NCBI GenBank assembly: GCA_023487865.1
Contig: JAMDBG010000159.1
Location: 884 to 6,682, forward strand
Length of the DNA stretch: 5,799 bases
From: Deltaproteobacteria bacterium
Lineage (GTDB): Bacteria > Desulfobacterota > Syntrophia > Syntrophales > UBA5619
Reading direction: 5' to 3'
Below are positions 1 to 5,797 of this stretch, piece by piece (position 1 is the first letter of the stretch; the number at the start of each line of letters is the position of its first letter). A program made the translations under genes and the position numbers. Below the pieces are notes generated by a model, which ran no database searches, was not told where the DNA came from, and saw nothing but the letters and a program-made list of their open reading frames with translations.

Positions 1-98
1 ATCCCCTTCCGTGGTTCGCGGACGACAAATCCCTGGCTTTCCAGGATCTGGAATGCCTCCCGCACGGGGGAACGGCTGACTCCGAAGGTCTTGCAGAG
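1..98 (-). pseudogene. Second, partial copy of the GntR helix-turn-helix coding sequence
   Basis: Immediately after the GntR stop codon, the minus strand again encodes LCKTFGVSRSPVREAF and the following wing residues up to REPRKG, where the window ends. This is the 3' part of repeat copy 1. It has no start codon or upstream helix 1 of its own, so it is a duplicated fragment rather than a gene. If the duplication is real and continues, a second FCD domain would lie to the left. Confidence 0.8.
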
Positions 99-124
99 AG
101 ATCCTCATCCTTCCCCCCCGTTCT
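1..124. repeat. Exact 124-bp direct repeat, copy 1 (touches left edge)
   Basis: Every base from 1 to 124 matches 562-685. The first mismatch is at 125 (t) versus 686 (c). The repeat may extend further left because the window ends at base 1, so 124 bp is a minimum. On the minus strand it holds the last codons and TGA stop of the GntR gene, followed directly by that gene's helix-turn-helix coding sequence, an order that cannot be the ancestral one. The period of 561 bp equals 187 codons. Confidence 0.97.
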
Positions 125-793
125 TGAATATCTCTGAAAACTGCCGGATCTGGCCGAGGATGGAGTTTTTCCGGATCCGCTCGGCCGCATCGGCGTCACC
201 CGCCTCGAAGGCGGCGATGAGTGCGGCGTGGATCTTTGTGGAGTTCGTCATCCAGCCCGGACTGCTGACGATGGCCAATCGGTAGCGCATCGTCTGCTTG
301 TCAAAACTCCGGATCAGCTGGGCCAGACGCTGGTTGCCGCAGGCGCTGACGATCAGCTCGTGGAATTTCTGGTTCAGGTTGTTGTAAGTCTTGCCGTTTT
401 TCTTTTCCGATGCCTGAACCATCTGTGCATTGAGGTTTTTGAGTTTCTTGAGGAGCTCAGGGGTCTGCTTCTGGACGGCCAGCGACAGGGCCAGGCCCTC
501 GATGCCGGCGCGGATCCGGTAGATGTCTTCCGCCTCCTGCGGCGTGATCTTGGCGACCGAGATCCCCTTCCGTGGTTCGCGGACGACAAATCCCTGGCTT
601 TCCAGGATCTGGAATGCCTCCCGCACGGGGGAACGGCTGACTCCGAAGGTCTTGCAGAGAGATCCTCATCCTTCCCCCCCGTTCTCTCTTCGATGATCCT
701 CTGTCCGGGCTTGAGTGTCCGGGAAATGATCCGCCGCTCCAGATCCTCGACGATGTGTTCCGCGAGGCTCCTCTGTCTGATCAGTTCGTCCAT
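105..793 (-). pseudogene. GntR-family transcription regulator, FCD (FadR-like) subfamily, disrupted in the HTH
   Basis: This would be a DNA-binding repressor or activator with an N-terminal winged helix-turn-helix and a C-terminal all-helical FCD domain that binds a small carboxylate-type effector, often with a metal. The ATG at 793 gives 37 good residues ending KPGQRIIEER, typical of GntR proteins. The expected continuation LCKTFGVSRSPVREAF starts at CTC 659 in another frame. It runs through the rest of the wing (QGFVVREPRKG) and a full FCD domain to TGA at 105-107, ending IFKNGGEG. Between the two parts lie 23 extra nucleotides (660-682). Removing them restores one frame of about 222 residues, the normal family length. 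As written, the 793 frame misreads after residue 37, and the downstream frame meets a TGA at 666-668. No single-base slip in the G7 run rescues it. The gene follows the amidohydrolase by 58 bp and is probably cotranscribed with it. The family call is firm; whether the break is biological or an assembly error is open. Confidence 0.88.
562..685. repeat. Exact 124-bp direct repeat, copy 2 (inside GntR gene)
   Basis: This is identical to 1-124. On the minus strand it begins at codon 37 (AGA) of the GntR gene. It first carries a short copy of the gene's own 3' end (AGAACGGGGGGGAAGGATGA) and then the genuine helix-turn-helix coding sequence from CTC at 659. The stretch 660-682 is the foreign 23 nt. 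AGA is shared between the two flanks, a 3-nt microhomology at the breakpoint. Confidence 0.97.
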
Positions 794-805
794 GAGATTT
801 CCGGG

Positions 806-813
806 TCTCCTTT
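806..813 (-). promoter_or_regulatory. Ribosome binding site for the GntR gene
   Basis: The minus strand reads AAAGGAGA about 12 nt before the ATG at 793. The spacing is a little long, but this is the only purine-rich match, and it supports 793 as the start. Confidence 0.6.
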
Positions 814-851
814 CCCGTCATGTGTGAAATGGTGAAATGTCGCCTGGTCGT

Positions 852-2021
852 TCACGATTTCAGGCCATACATCCGGGCGGCGTTGTCGTGGAGGATCATC
901 CGCCCTGTCCGCTCCGCATCCTTTTCGGCCATGAGGCCCAGGCGGACAGCGTCCGTCAACACTTCACCCAGGGCGATCTTCGCGGTTTTCGCGGCGAGCC
1001 ACGAGACCTCCGGCGAACCGTGGCCCCCACTGCCGATCATCATCTTGGAGAGGGGGGCCAGTGAGATCACATCGCGGTAGCACTCCGCTATCCGCTGGGC
1101 GGTCCAGGGGGTCATCCAGCCCATGTCGACCCAGACGTGGGGGAAGGTGTGGGCCATCATGCCGGCATGCTGCATCCAGGGGTGGCCGGCATGGAGGAGG
1201 ACGAGCCGCGTCTGGAGGAAGCGGGGCTGACGGAGGATCGGAACAAGGAGAAAAGGATCGGTGTTTGCCACCGGGCCGTTCCAGAGGCCGCCGGTGATGC
1301 CGGTGTGGACGTGGATGGGGAACTTCAGCTCCTGGGCCTGGAGCATCGTCGCCAGCCAGACGGCCATGTAAAGCTTCTTGAAGGCCTCGCCGTCTCCCGC
1401 GGCGGCGGCGGGGTAGATCCGCGCGGCCTCCTCGGCGTCCACCTGTGGGGCGCCGAAACCGACCAATTCACCCAGGTGGGACTTGATGCCGACAAAACCG
1501 TCATGACGGATCGCATTCTCAACGGCATCCTGGAAACTCCGGAGGAGCTCCGGATAGGTACCGCACGATGTCATGAGGCTTTTGAGGAGCGGGTCCATCT
1601 GAAGGAGTCGGATTTTGGGACCGGGGGTCAGATCGAGGATCGGATCGTTGATCGGAAGATTGGAGTCCATGACGGAGCAGACGATCCCCGCGTCCCGGTA
1701 AAGCATTTTCGCGTAACCGGCCAGTCCCTCCTTTGCCGTCCGGCGGTTCCTCTCGGCAGTGACTGCCGCAAGCTCCGGCTCGCAGCCGAAGAGTTTGGCT
1801 AGCTGGCAGACCATCGTCAGGACGGCGCCCATATGGGGGAAGTGGAACAGGAGGTCGTCGGTCGCCCCCCATAGCTTGGCCTTGGCGACGCCGGCGATGG
1901 GTGTATCGGCGATGCCGTGAAAGAATTCCCGGGCGAGCCATATCGGTTCCATGGTCTTCTTTTCGGATTCGAGAACGTGGCAATGGTTGTCTACAACGGG
2001 ACATTGGGTAAAATCAGGCAT
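852..2021 (-). CDS. Amidohydrolase-related protein (amidohydrolase 2 / TIM-barrel metal hydrolase family)
   Basis: This is a 389-residue soluble protein without a signal peptide. It is predicted to be a (beta/alpha)8 metal-dependent hydrolase of the Amidohydrolase_2 type, which acts on C-N, C-O or C-C bonds; the substrate cannot be read from sequence. Visible landmarks are DNHCH (His13, His15, the N-terminal HxH metal motif), GIKS (Lys180), HVHTG (His237, His239), LLHAGHPW (His277, His280) and a typical C-terminal HDNAARMYGL. The segment GSGGHGSPE (330-338) aligns with the STDGH..PE motif of FluG-like relatives, but Gly332 stands where the metal-site Asp is expected. The start at 2021 is supported by GGAGG 9 nt upstream and by the HxH motif lying close to the N-terminus. 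A strong promoter with a GntR-type operator lies about 90 bp upstream, and the GntR gene follows 58 bp downstream. This suggests an inducible catabolic function under that regulator. Loss of activity or a different metal arrangement is possible because of Gly332. Confidence 0.88.
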   Translation of the reverse strand: MPDFTQCPVVDNHCHVLESEKKTMEPIWLAREFFHGIADTPIAGVAKAKLWGATDDLLFHFPHMGAVLTMVCQLAKLFGCEPELAAVTAERNRRTAKEGLAGYAKMLYRDAGIVCSVMDSNLPINDPILDLTPGPKIRLLQMDPLLKSLMTSCGTYPELLRSFQDAVENAIRHDGFVGIKSHLGELVGFGAPQVDAEEAARIYPAAAAGDGEAFKKLYMAVWLATMLQAQELKFPIHVHTGITGGLWNGPVANTDPFLLVPILRQPRFLQTRLVLLHAGHPWMQHAGMMAHTFPHVWVDMGWMTPWTAQRIAECYRDVISLAPLSKMMIGSGGHGSPEVSWLAAKTAKIALGEVLTDAVRLGLMAEKDAERTGRMILHDNAARMYGLKS

Positions 2022-2030
2022 AAGGAAGAT

Positions 2031-2035
2031 CCTCC
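2031..2035 (-). promoter_or_regulatory. Ribosome binding site for the amidohydrolase gene
   Basis: The minus strand has GGAGG, then 9 nt, then the ATG at 2021. This is an ordinary strong Shine-Dalgarno site and fixes the start codon. Confidence 0.75.
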
Positions 2036-2054
2036 ATTCGGACTTGATAAATTT

Positions 2055-2089
2055 CCCCGGTACGGGGCGGTATGGAGGTGGAACCCACC
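2055..2089 (-). other. Two small stem-loops in the amidohydrolase mRNA leader
   Basis: CCCCG-gta-CGGGG (2055-2067) and GGTGG-aac-CCACC (2077-2089) are perfect 5-bp hairpins. They lie between the predicted transcription start (about 2105) and the ribosome binding site. They may only shape or stabilise the leader. No riboswitch class is recognised. Confidence 0.3.
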
Positions 2090-2111
2090 CTCAACACCGA
2101 CCGTGACACGG

Positions 2112-2140
2112 ATGGTAGATTGTCGACAATCGCTTGTCAA
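2112..2140 (-). promoter_or_regulatory. Sigma-70-type promoter of the amidohydrolase-GntR operon
   Basis: The minus strand has a perfect -35 box, TTGACA (2135-2140), a 17-bp spacer and a -10 box, TACCAT (2112-2117, four of six matches to TATAAT). The predicted start is near 2105, giving a leader of about 84 nt before the amidohydrolase ATG. The perfect -35, ideal spacing and position between two same-strand genes make this the best promoter in the window. The weaker -10 is compatible with a regulated promoter. Confidence 0.7.
2118..2131. promoter_or_regulatory. Probable GntR operator (14-bp perfect palindrome)
   Basis: GATTGTCGACAATC is perfectly self-complementary and fills most of the spacer between the -35 and -10 boxes. 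Its core TTGT-CG-ACAA fits the GT..AC pattern (roughly yGT-n-ACr) of GntR/FadR-type operators. A protein bound here would block RNA polymerase. The GntR gene of the same operon is the natural candidate, which implies autorepression relieved by a ligand. A weaker symmetric element, CTTGTCAAG (2133-2141), overlaps the -35 box and could be a secondary contact. Confidence 0.65.
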
Positions 2141-2162
2141 GGAAAATTTATCATCCTGTGCC

Positions 2163-2190
2163 CTGTCGGGATCAGGGGCGATCCCGACAG
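2163..2190. repeat. Perfect 10-bp inverted repeat (stem-loop)
   Basis: CTGTCGGGAT (2163-2172) and ATCCCGACAG (2181-2190) are perfect complements around an 8-nt loop. The element sits just upstream of the operon promoter and about 110 bp after the kinase stop. Neither side has a clean T-run directly after the stem, so it is not a textbook terminator. It could be a second operator, a terminator variant or an mRNA-end stabiliser. Confidence 0.55.
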
Positions 2191-2249
2191 CGGAAAAAGA
2201 CGGCAACATACTGAAATCAAGGAAATAAATGTGTCGACCGCTGCCGGTT

Positions 2250-2273
2250 CGGCCCTCCGCGAGCGGAGGGCCG
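2250..2273 (-). terminator. GC-rich stem-loop after the kinase gene, possible terminator
   Basis: CGGCCCTCCGC (2250-2260) pairs perfectly with GCGGAGGGCCG (2263-2273), an 11-bp stem with a tiny GA turn. It can be extended by three more pairs across a small internal loop. It begins 30 bp past the kinase stop, where a terminator is expected. A T-tract is lacking on the minus strand (only a T-rich stretch about 20 nt later), so intrinsic termination would be weak. Confidence 0.4.
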
Positions 2274-2302
2274 TGACCAGGAGGGATATTGCGTACAAAC
2301 GC

Positions 2303-5300
2303 TTATTTATCCAGTTCTTTTCGGATGGCCAGGCCGATCTTTTCCATCACATAGGGTTTCCGGACATACGTACCGGCCCCGAGGGACTGGGCCCTGTGAA
2401 CCCGGTCCGTTTCGGAAAACCCGCTGACAATGATGGCCTTCTGCCGGGGATGAATCTCCAGAATCCTTCGGTAGGTCTCCAGGCCGTCGATGCCCGGGTC
2501 CATGATCATGTCCAGGACAATCAGATCGGATCGGTTCGCCCTGAGGTAATCCACGGCCTCCTCTCCACCGGAGACACACGTGACTTGATAGCCGAGGCCG
2601 GTCAACATGCTCATCGCCAGCTCGCGCTGTTCCTTGACGTCATCCACCACCAGGATGGATTCCCCTTTCCCGCGGTAGGTCGCAGGCGATACGGCTTCCT
2701 GGGCCCGTGAAGGCGCCTGACGGGTCACGGGGAAATAGAGAGTGAAGATGCTCCCGTTCTCTTCTTCGCTTTGGACGTCGATATATCCCCGGTGATCCTT
2801 CACCGTCCCCCAGACAACGGTCAATCCGAGGCCGGTACCGCTCCTGCCCATCACCTTTTTTGTATAGAACGGCTCAAAGATCTTTTCGAGGTCGGCGGCG
2901 GCAATCCCCCTCCCCGTATCGGAGACCGTCAGGATCACATAGTCCCCCTCCTGCATACCGTCATAACCGATGAGGGGCCGGTCCAGATAACGGTTCTCCG
3001 TCCGGATGACGACTTCACCCTTGCCGGAGATCGCCTCTGCCGCGTTGGAAACCAGATTCATGAGGGTTTTATTCAGGTGGACCGGGGATCCCTGGATGTT
3101 CAGCAGATCCTTATCGAGAGTGGTTTTGAATACCACAAGCGGATGACAGGCCTGCAGATTTTCAAACTCGGGAGTTTCGCAGTAGTCGGAGACCACCTTG
3201 TTCAGATCGATGATCTCGGAAACGGCCACCCCTCTCCGGGCCAGGGTCAGCAAGTCCTGGATGATCGCCGCCCCCTTTTCTCCCGATTGCTGAATGTTGG
3301 ACACGTATTTCCTCAGCGGGCTTCCCGGCGGAATCTGCTCCAGAAGCAATTCCGAATAGCCGACGAGGACCCCGAGAACATTGTTCAGATCATGGGCCAC
3401 ACCGCCCGCCAACTGACCGAGGGCCTGCATCTTCTCCGCCCGTCGCAGGCGTTCCTCCAGTTTCAGGCGTTCCTCCTCCAGCCGTTTGCGTCCTGTGATG
3501 TCCAGGGCCACAGCGATATTACGCCCGGGGGGCTCCCCCGGTTTCCAGAGGGGGGACACGGTCACATCGGCCCAGACAACCTCTCCGTCCTTGCGGATGT
3601 ACCGTTTTTCCAGGCTGTAATACCCGATCTTTCCTGCCAGCAGCAGGGCGGTTTTATCCTCATGCAGATGGCGATCTTCCGGATGTGTGATCTCCGGGAA
3701 GGTGGTGGTCAGCATCTCCTCCTCCGTCCTGCCGACCATTTCACACAGTCGCCGGTTCACCATGATGTAACGGCCCGTCAGCATGTCAGTCTCGGAGGTA
3801 CCCACGGCCGCCTGCTCGAACAGAGCCCGGAACCGTCCTTCGCTCTCCCGAAGCGACCTTTCCGTGTTTTTGAGGTCGGCAATAAGCTGGGCGTTGGCGA
3901 TCGCCTCGGCGATCTGGTTTCCGATTTTTTCTGCCAGGCGCAGATCCTGCTCCTGATAGGCATTCGCCTGCCTTGACCGGAAGTGCAGGGTGCCGATGAC
4001 CTCGTTCCGTGAGATCAGGGGAACGCTGATGAGTGAGCGCATTCCGGCTCGAACGGTGGCGACGTTGGTCATGTAAGGCCGTTCCGCGTCTATCTTTTCG
4101 CCATTCGCCATGTTGATAAGCAGTCCGGTCCGCGTGAGTGAAATGCTTTCGGAGATCGTCCCCGCTCTTGGAAAGACAGCGCCCCGTCTCCGTTCGGGGA
4201 TATCCAATCCGGAAACATAGGTGACGACGAGCGAGGTCCTGTCGGGATGATTCAGGTCCACACTGAGCCTGTCAAAAGGGACCAGTTTTTTCGCCTGCAA
4301 GGCAAAAGATTCATATATCTCTTCAATGTCCAGTGTGGAGCCGATCAGTCGCCCGATTTCGGCGATGACGGCCATCTCCTCGGCCAGTCGCTCGGCCTTC
4401 TCCCGATGTTCCCGCTGCTCCTCTTCGGCCTTTTTGAGGTTTTTAAAAAGCTGGGCGTTGGCGATGGCCCCGGCGATCTGGATTCCGATCCGCTCCGCCA
4501 ATCGAAGCGTCTCCGGGGTGTAGCAGTTCGCTTTTTTCGACCGAAAGTGGAGACCGCCGATCACCTCGTCGCGGGAGATCAAGGGGATGCTCATCACCGA
4601 ACGCAATCCCGCCTCGAACGTAGAGACGAGGGTGGGGTATCTGTCGGCTATCTCTTCGATGGATTCCGGCTGGACGATCAGTCCGGTCCGGGTGTGCAAA
4701 AGCACCTCATTTAACGATCGAGGCAGAGGGAAGGTATCACCGGGTTTCCGCCCGGGAACAACCACCCCGGAAACATACGCATTGAAGAAGGTGTCTTCCT
4801 GTGGTTTTTTGAGGGTCACAACCAGCCGATCAAAGGGGATCAGCTTCCTGGCCTCGGCGGCGAACCGTTCATATACCTCGTCGATATCCAGAGTGGAGCT
4901 GATCAATCGCCCGATCTCCGCCATGATCCCCGTCTCCGTGGCCAGTTGTTGGACGGTCTCCTGGTTCCGGCGGAGCTCTTCCACCGTCTGCTTGTGCTCC
5001 CGCCTCATGGCTGCGGTTCGCAGCTCTCGCTCGATCGTGGGGATCAGCCGTTGCCGCCGGTTCTTGATACAGTCATGGGCGCCGGCCTTTATGGCCTCTA
5101 TGGCCATCTCTTCGCTGATCTCCGGGGAAACGATGATGAAGGGGATATCGCTCTTTTTTTCTTTCAACAGCTGGAGCGCTTCAAGACAATTGAAATGACT
5201 AAACTGGGAACCGCTCAGGACGAGGTCCCATGAATGACCTCGAAGGGCGGAGTGCATGGCCAGGGGAGTTTCCACCCGGCTGTGATGGGATTTGTAGCCG

Positions 5301-5383
5301 GCCCGCTTCAGTTCGTCGATCAACAGTCGGGCGTCGGCTTCTGAATCTCCGACAATCAGCACGCGTAGAGGTTTTTCTGCCAT
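2303..5383 (-). CDS. Hybrid sensor histidine kinase: pseudo-REC - GAF - GAF - PAS - HisKA - HATPase_c - REC
   Basis: This is a 1026-residue cytoplasmic phosphorelay kinase with no membrane segment. Residues 6-125 form a receiver-like domain whose phospho-acceptor position is Gly58 (VLSGSQ instead of the usual VLSDY). One residue of its acidic pocket is also lost (VGDSEAD); Lys107 is kept. Two GAF domains follow (about 150-312 and 336-502), each opening with near-identical AEIGRLI.STLDI and separated by a short coiled coil. A PAS/PAC domain comes next (about 512-632, ending in a DITGRKRLEEE linker). HisKA has the H-box VAHDLNN with His664. HATPase_c has an N-box (NLVSNAAEA, Asn780), G1 DTGRGI (822-827), F-box IFEPFYTKK and G2 GTGLGL (849-854). 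The C-terminal receiver is intact: Asp914/Asp915, Asp958 in VLDMIMD, Ser987 and Lys1009. His664 should pass phosphate to Asp958 and then to an unlinked phosphotransfer protein, since no response regulator or HPt gene is nearby. The GAF and PAS domains suggest sensing of soluble ligand or redox state; the signal is unknown. The start at 5383 is supported by AAGGAGG and by the N-terminal beta strand. Confidence 0.93.
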   Translation of the reverse strand: MAEKPLRVLIVGDSEADARLLIDELKRAGYKSHHSRVETPLAMHSALRGHSWDLVLSGSQFSHFNCLEALQLLKEKKSDIPFIIVSPEISEEMAIEAIKAGAHDCIKNRRQRLIPTIERELRTAAMRREHKQTVEELRRNQETVQQLATETGIMAEIGRLISSTLDIDEVYERFAAEARKLIPFDRLVVTLKKPQEDTFFNAYVSGVVVPGRKPGDTFPLPRSLNEVLLHTRTGLIVQPESIEEIADRYPTLVSTFEAGLRSVMSIPLISRDEVIGGLHFRSKKANCYTPETLRLAERIGIQIAGAIANAQLFKNLKKAEEEQREHREKAERLAEEMAVIAEIGRLIGSTLDIEEIYESFALQAKKLVPFDRLSVDLNHPDRTSLVVTYVSGLDIPERRRGAVFPRAGTISESISLTRTGLLINMANGEKIDAERPYMTNVATVRAGMRSLISVPLISRNEVIGTLHFRSRQANAYQEQDLRLAEKIGNQIAEAIANAQLIADLKNTERSLRESEGRFRALFEQAAVGTSETDMLTGRYIMVNRRLCEMVGRTEEEMLTTTFPEITHPEDRHLHEDKTALLLAGKIGYYSLEKRYIRKDGEVVWADVTVSPLWKPGEPPGRNIAVALDITGRKRLEEERLKLEERLRRAEKMQALGQLAGGVAHDLNNVLGVLVGYSELLLEQIPPGSPLRKYVSNIQQSGEKGAAIIQDLLTLARRGVAVSEIIDLNKVVSDYCETPEFENLQACHPLVVFKTTLDKDLLNIQGSPVHLNKTLMNLVSNAAEAISGKGEVVIRTENRYLDRPLIGYDGMQEGDYVILTVSDTGRGIAAADLEKIFEPFYTKKVMGRSGTGLGLTVVWGTVKDHRGYIDVQSEEENGSIFTLYFPVTRQAPSRAQEAVSPATYRGKGESILVVDDVKEQRELAMSMLTGLGYQVTCVSGGEEAVDYLRANRSDLIVLDMIMDPGIDGLETYRRILEIHPRQKAIIVSGFSETDRVHRAQSLGAGTYVRKPYVMEKIGLAIRKELDK

Positions 5384-5386
5384 GTT

Positions 5387-5393
5387 CCTCCTT
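5387..5393 (-). promoter_or_regulatory. Ribosome binding site for the kinase gene, tightly spaced
   Basis: AAGGAGG lies only 3 nt (AAC) before the ATG at 5383, closer than the usual 5-9 nt. The next in-frame ATG (codon 43) would remove the first part of the receiver domain, so 5383 remains the best start. Confidence 0.6.
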
Positions 5394-5400
5394 CCGGGTA

Positions 5401-5416
5401 TTCATCGTGCGATGAA
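5401..5416. repeat. Palindrome in the kinase leader
   Basis: TTCATCG-tg-CGATGAA has perfect 7-bp arms with a 2-nt centre, 8 bp upstream of the kinase Shine-Dalgarno. It could be an operator or an RNA hairpin affecting translation. The sequence does not show which. Confidence 0.5.
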
Positions 5417-5531
5417 CGGTCTCAACCGGCGGTTTCTGCGCCGATCAGAACGGTCCCTCCCGGGACGACAGGGCGATATGGATATCTACGGTAACTGCAG
5501 CGATTCCGGACGGAACCCCAGTGTCGAAATA

Positions 5532-5565
5532 AATATAGCCGATTTTCCCCTTTTTCACACGTCAA
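5532..5565 (-). promoter_or_regulatory. Weak promoter candidate for the kinase
   Basis: A good -10-like box, TATATT (5532-5537), lies about 150 bp upstream of the kinase start. The only good -35-like hexamer, TTGACG (5560-5565), is 22 bp away, well beyond the 16-18 bp optimum. The -10 alone, with a degenerate -35, is possible. The assignment is tentative. Confidence 0.25.
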
Positions 5566-5797
5566 TTCTCTCCGGTCGTCGTTTTGAACCGGTGACCGGG
5601 AGCGCTCCCCGCAAGCTCCGCCCTGAGGGCGGGGAGTTTCGCTTCATTCCTGATGGCTGTGGCCGAAGGGGGAGTTTCTCAGGCAGCGTCGCCGAAAAAG
5701 ACCTTGCCTGCGGCTGTTGCCCCGGGGATACAGGCTTTGGGTTCTGTAACGGCGTTATTTTCGGCTTATCGTGGAGAACGATCGTCGTCGGCCGGTT
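5555..5797 (-). other. Open frame entering from the right edge; possibly a transposase tail or non-coding
   Basis: One minus-strand frame stays open for 80 codons from the window edge (5797) to a TGA at 5555-5557. The other two frames close within about 15 codons. The peptide is rich in Pro, Ser, Arg and Lys, with segments such as PSGMKRNSPPSGRS encoded across the GC-rich hairpin at 5605-5636, and no domain is recognised. IS200/IS605 TnpB genes often end in such low-complexity tails that overlap a GC-rich hairpin at the element's right end, and this fits that pattern. No TnpB catalytic or zinc-finger motif is within the window, so it may equally be chance openness in high-GC DNA. Confidence 0.2.
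5589..5636. repeat. Cluster of GC-rich palindromes, possible mobile-element end or REP-like unit
   Basis: Three symmetric elements lie back to back. They are CCGGTGACCGG (5589-5599), GGGAGCGCTCCC (5598-5609, perfect) and CTCCCCGC (5605-5612) pairing with GCGGGGAG (5629-5636). An alternative inner hairpin, CCGCCC-tga-GGGCGG (5618-5632), competes with the last one. On the plus strand the stem is followed by TTTCGCTTCATT, which is also weakly terminator-like. The structure is directly seen; its identity is inference. Confidence 0.5.

Noticed and set aside
674..680. The G7 (plus-strand C7) run in the GntR gene as a phase-variation switch
   Set aside because: The downstream frame has a TGA (666-668) directly after the run, and the other two frames give only misread peptides. 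Gain or loss of one G therefore cannot join the N-terminus to the helix-turn-helix frame.
1..685. The repeats as a CRISPR array or attachment sites
   Set aside because: There are only two copies, 437 bp apart, made of coding sequence, with no spacer regularity and no integrase nearby.
228..827. Plus-strand open frames across the GntR gene (199 aa and shorter)
   Set aside because: They are antisense shadows of the GntR coding sequence with no domain features. Conserved GntR/FCD motifs lie on the minus strand.
1137..1802. Plus-strand 221-aa open frame opposite the amidohydrolase
   Set aside because: It is antisense to a well-supported gene, composition is typical of high-GC shadow frames, and no family is recognisable.
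2771..3976. Plus-strand 401-aa open frame opposite the kinase
   Set aside because: It overlaps the motif-rich HisKA/HATPase/PAS coding region on the other strand and shows no domain, so it is a shadow frame.
3878..4936. The GAF duplication offset (558 nt) and the left-end repeat period (561 nt) as one phenomenon
   Set aside because: The GAF repeats are diverged protein-level homologues, whereas the left repeat is an exact DNA copy in an unrelated gene. The similar numbers appear to be coincidence.
5532..5565. TTGACG...TATATT as a full sigma-70 promoter
   Set aside because: The spacer is 22 bp, too long for efficient recognition. It is kept only as a low-confidence candidate on the strength of the -10 box.
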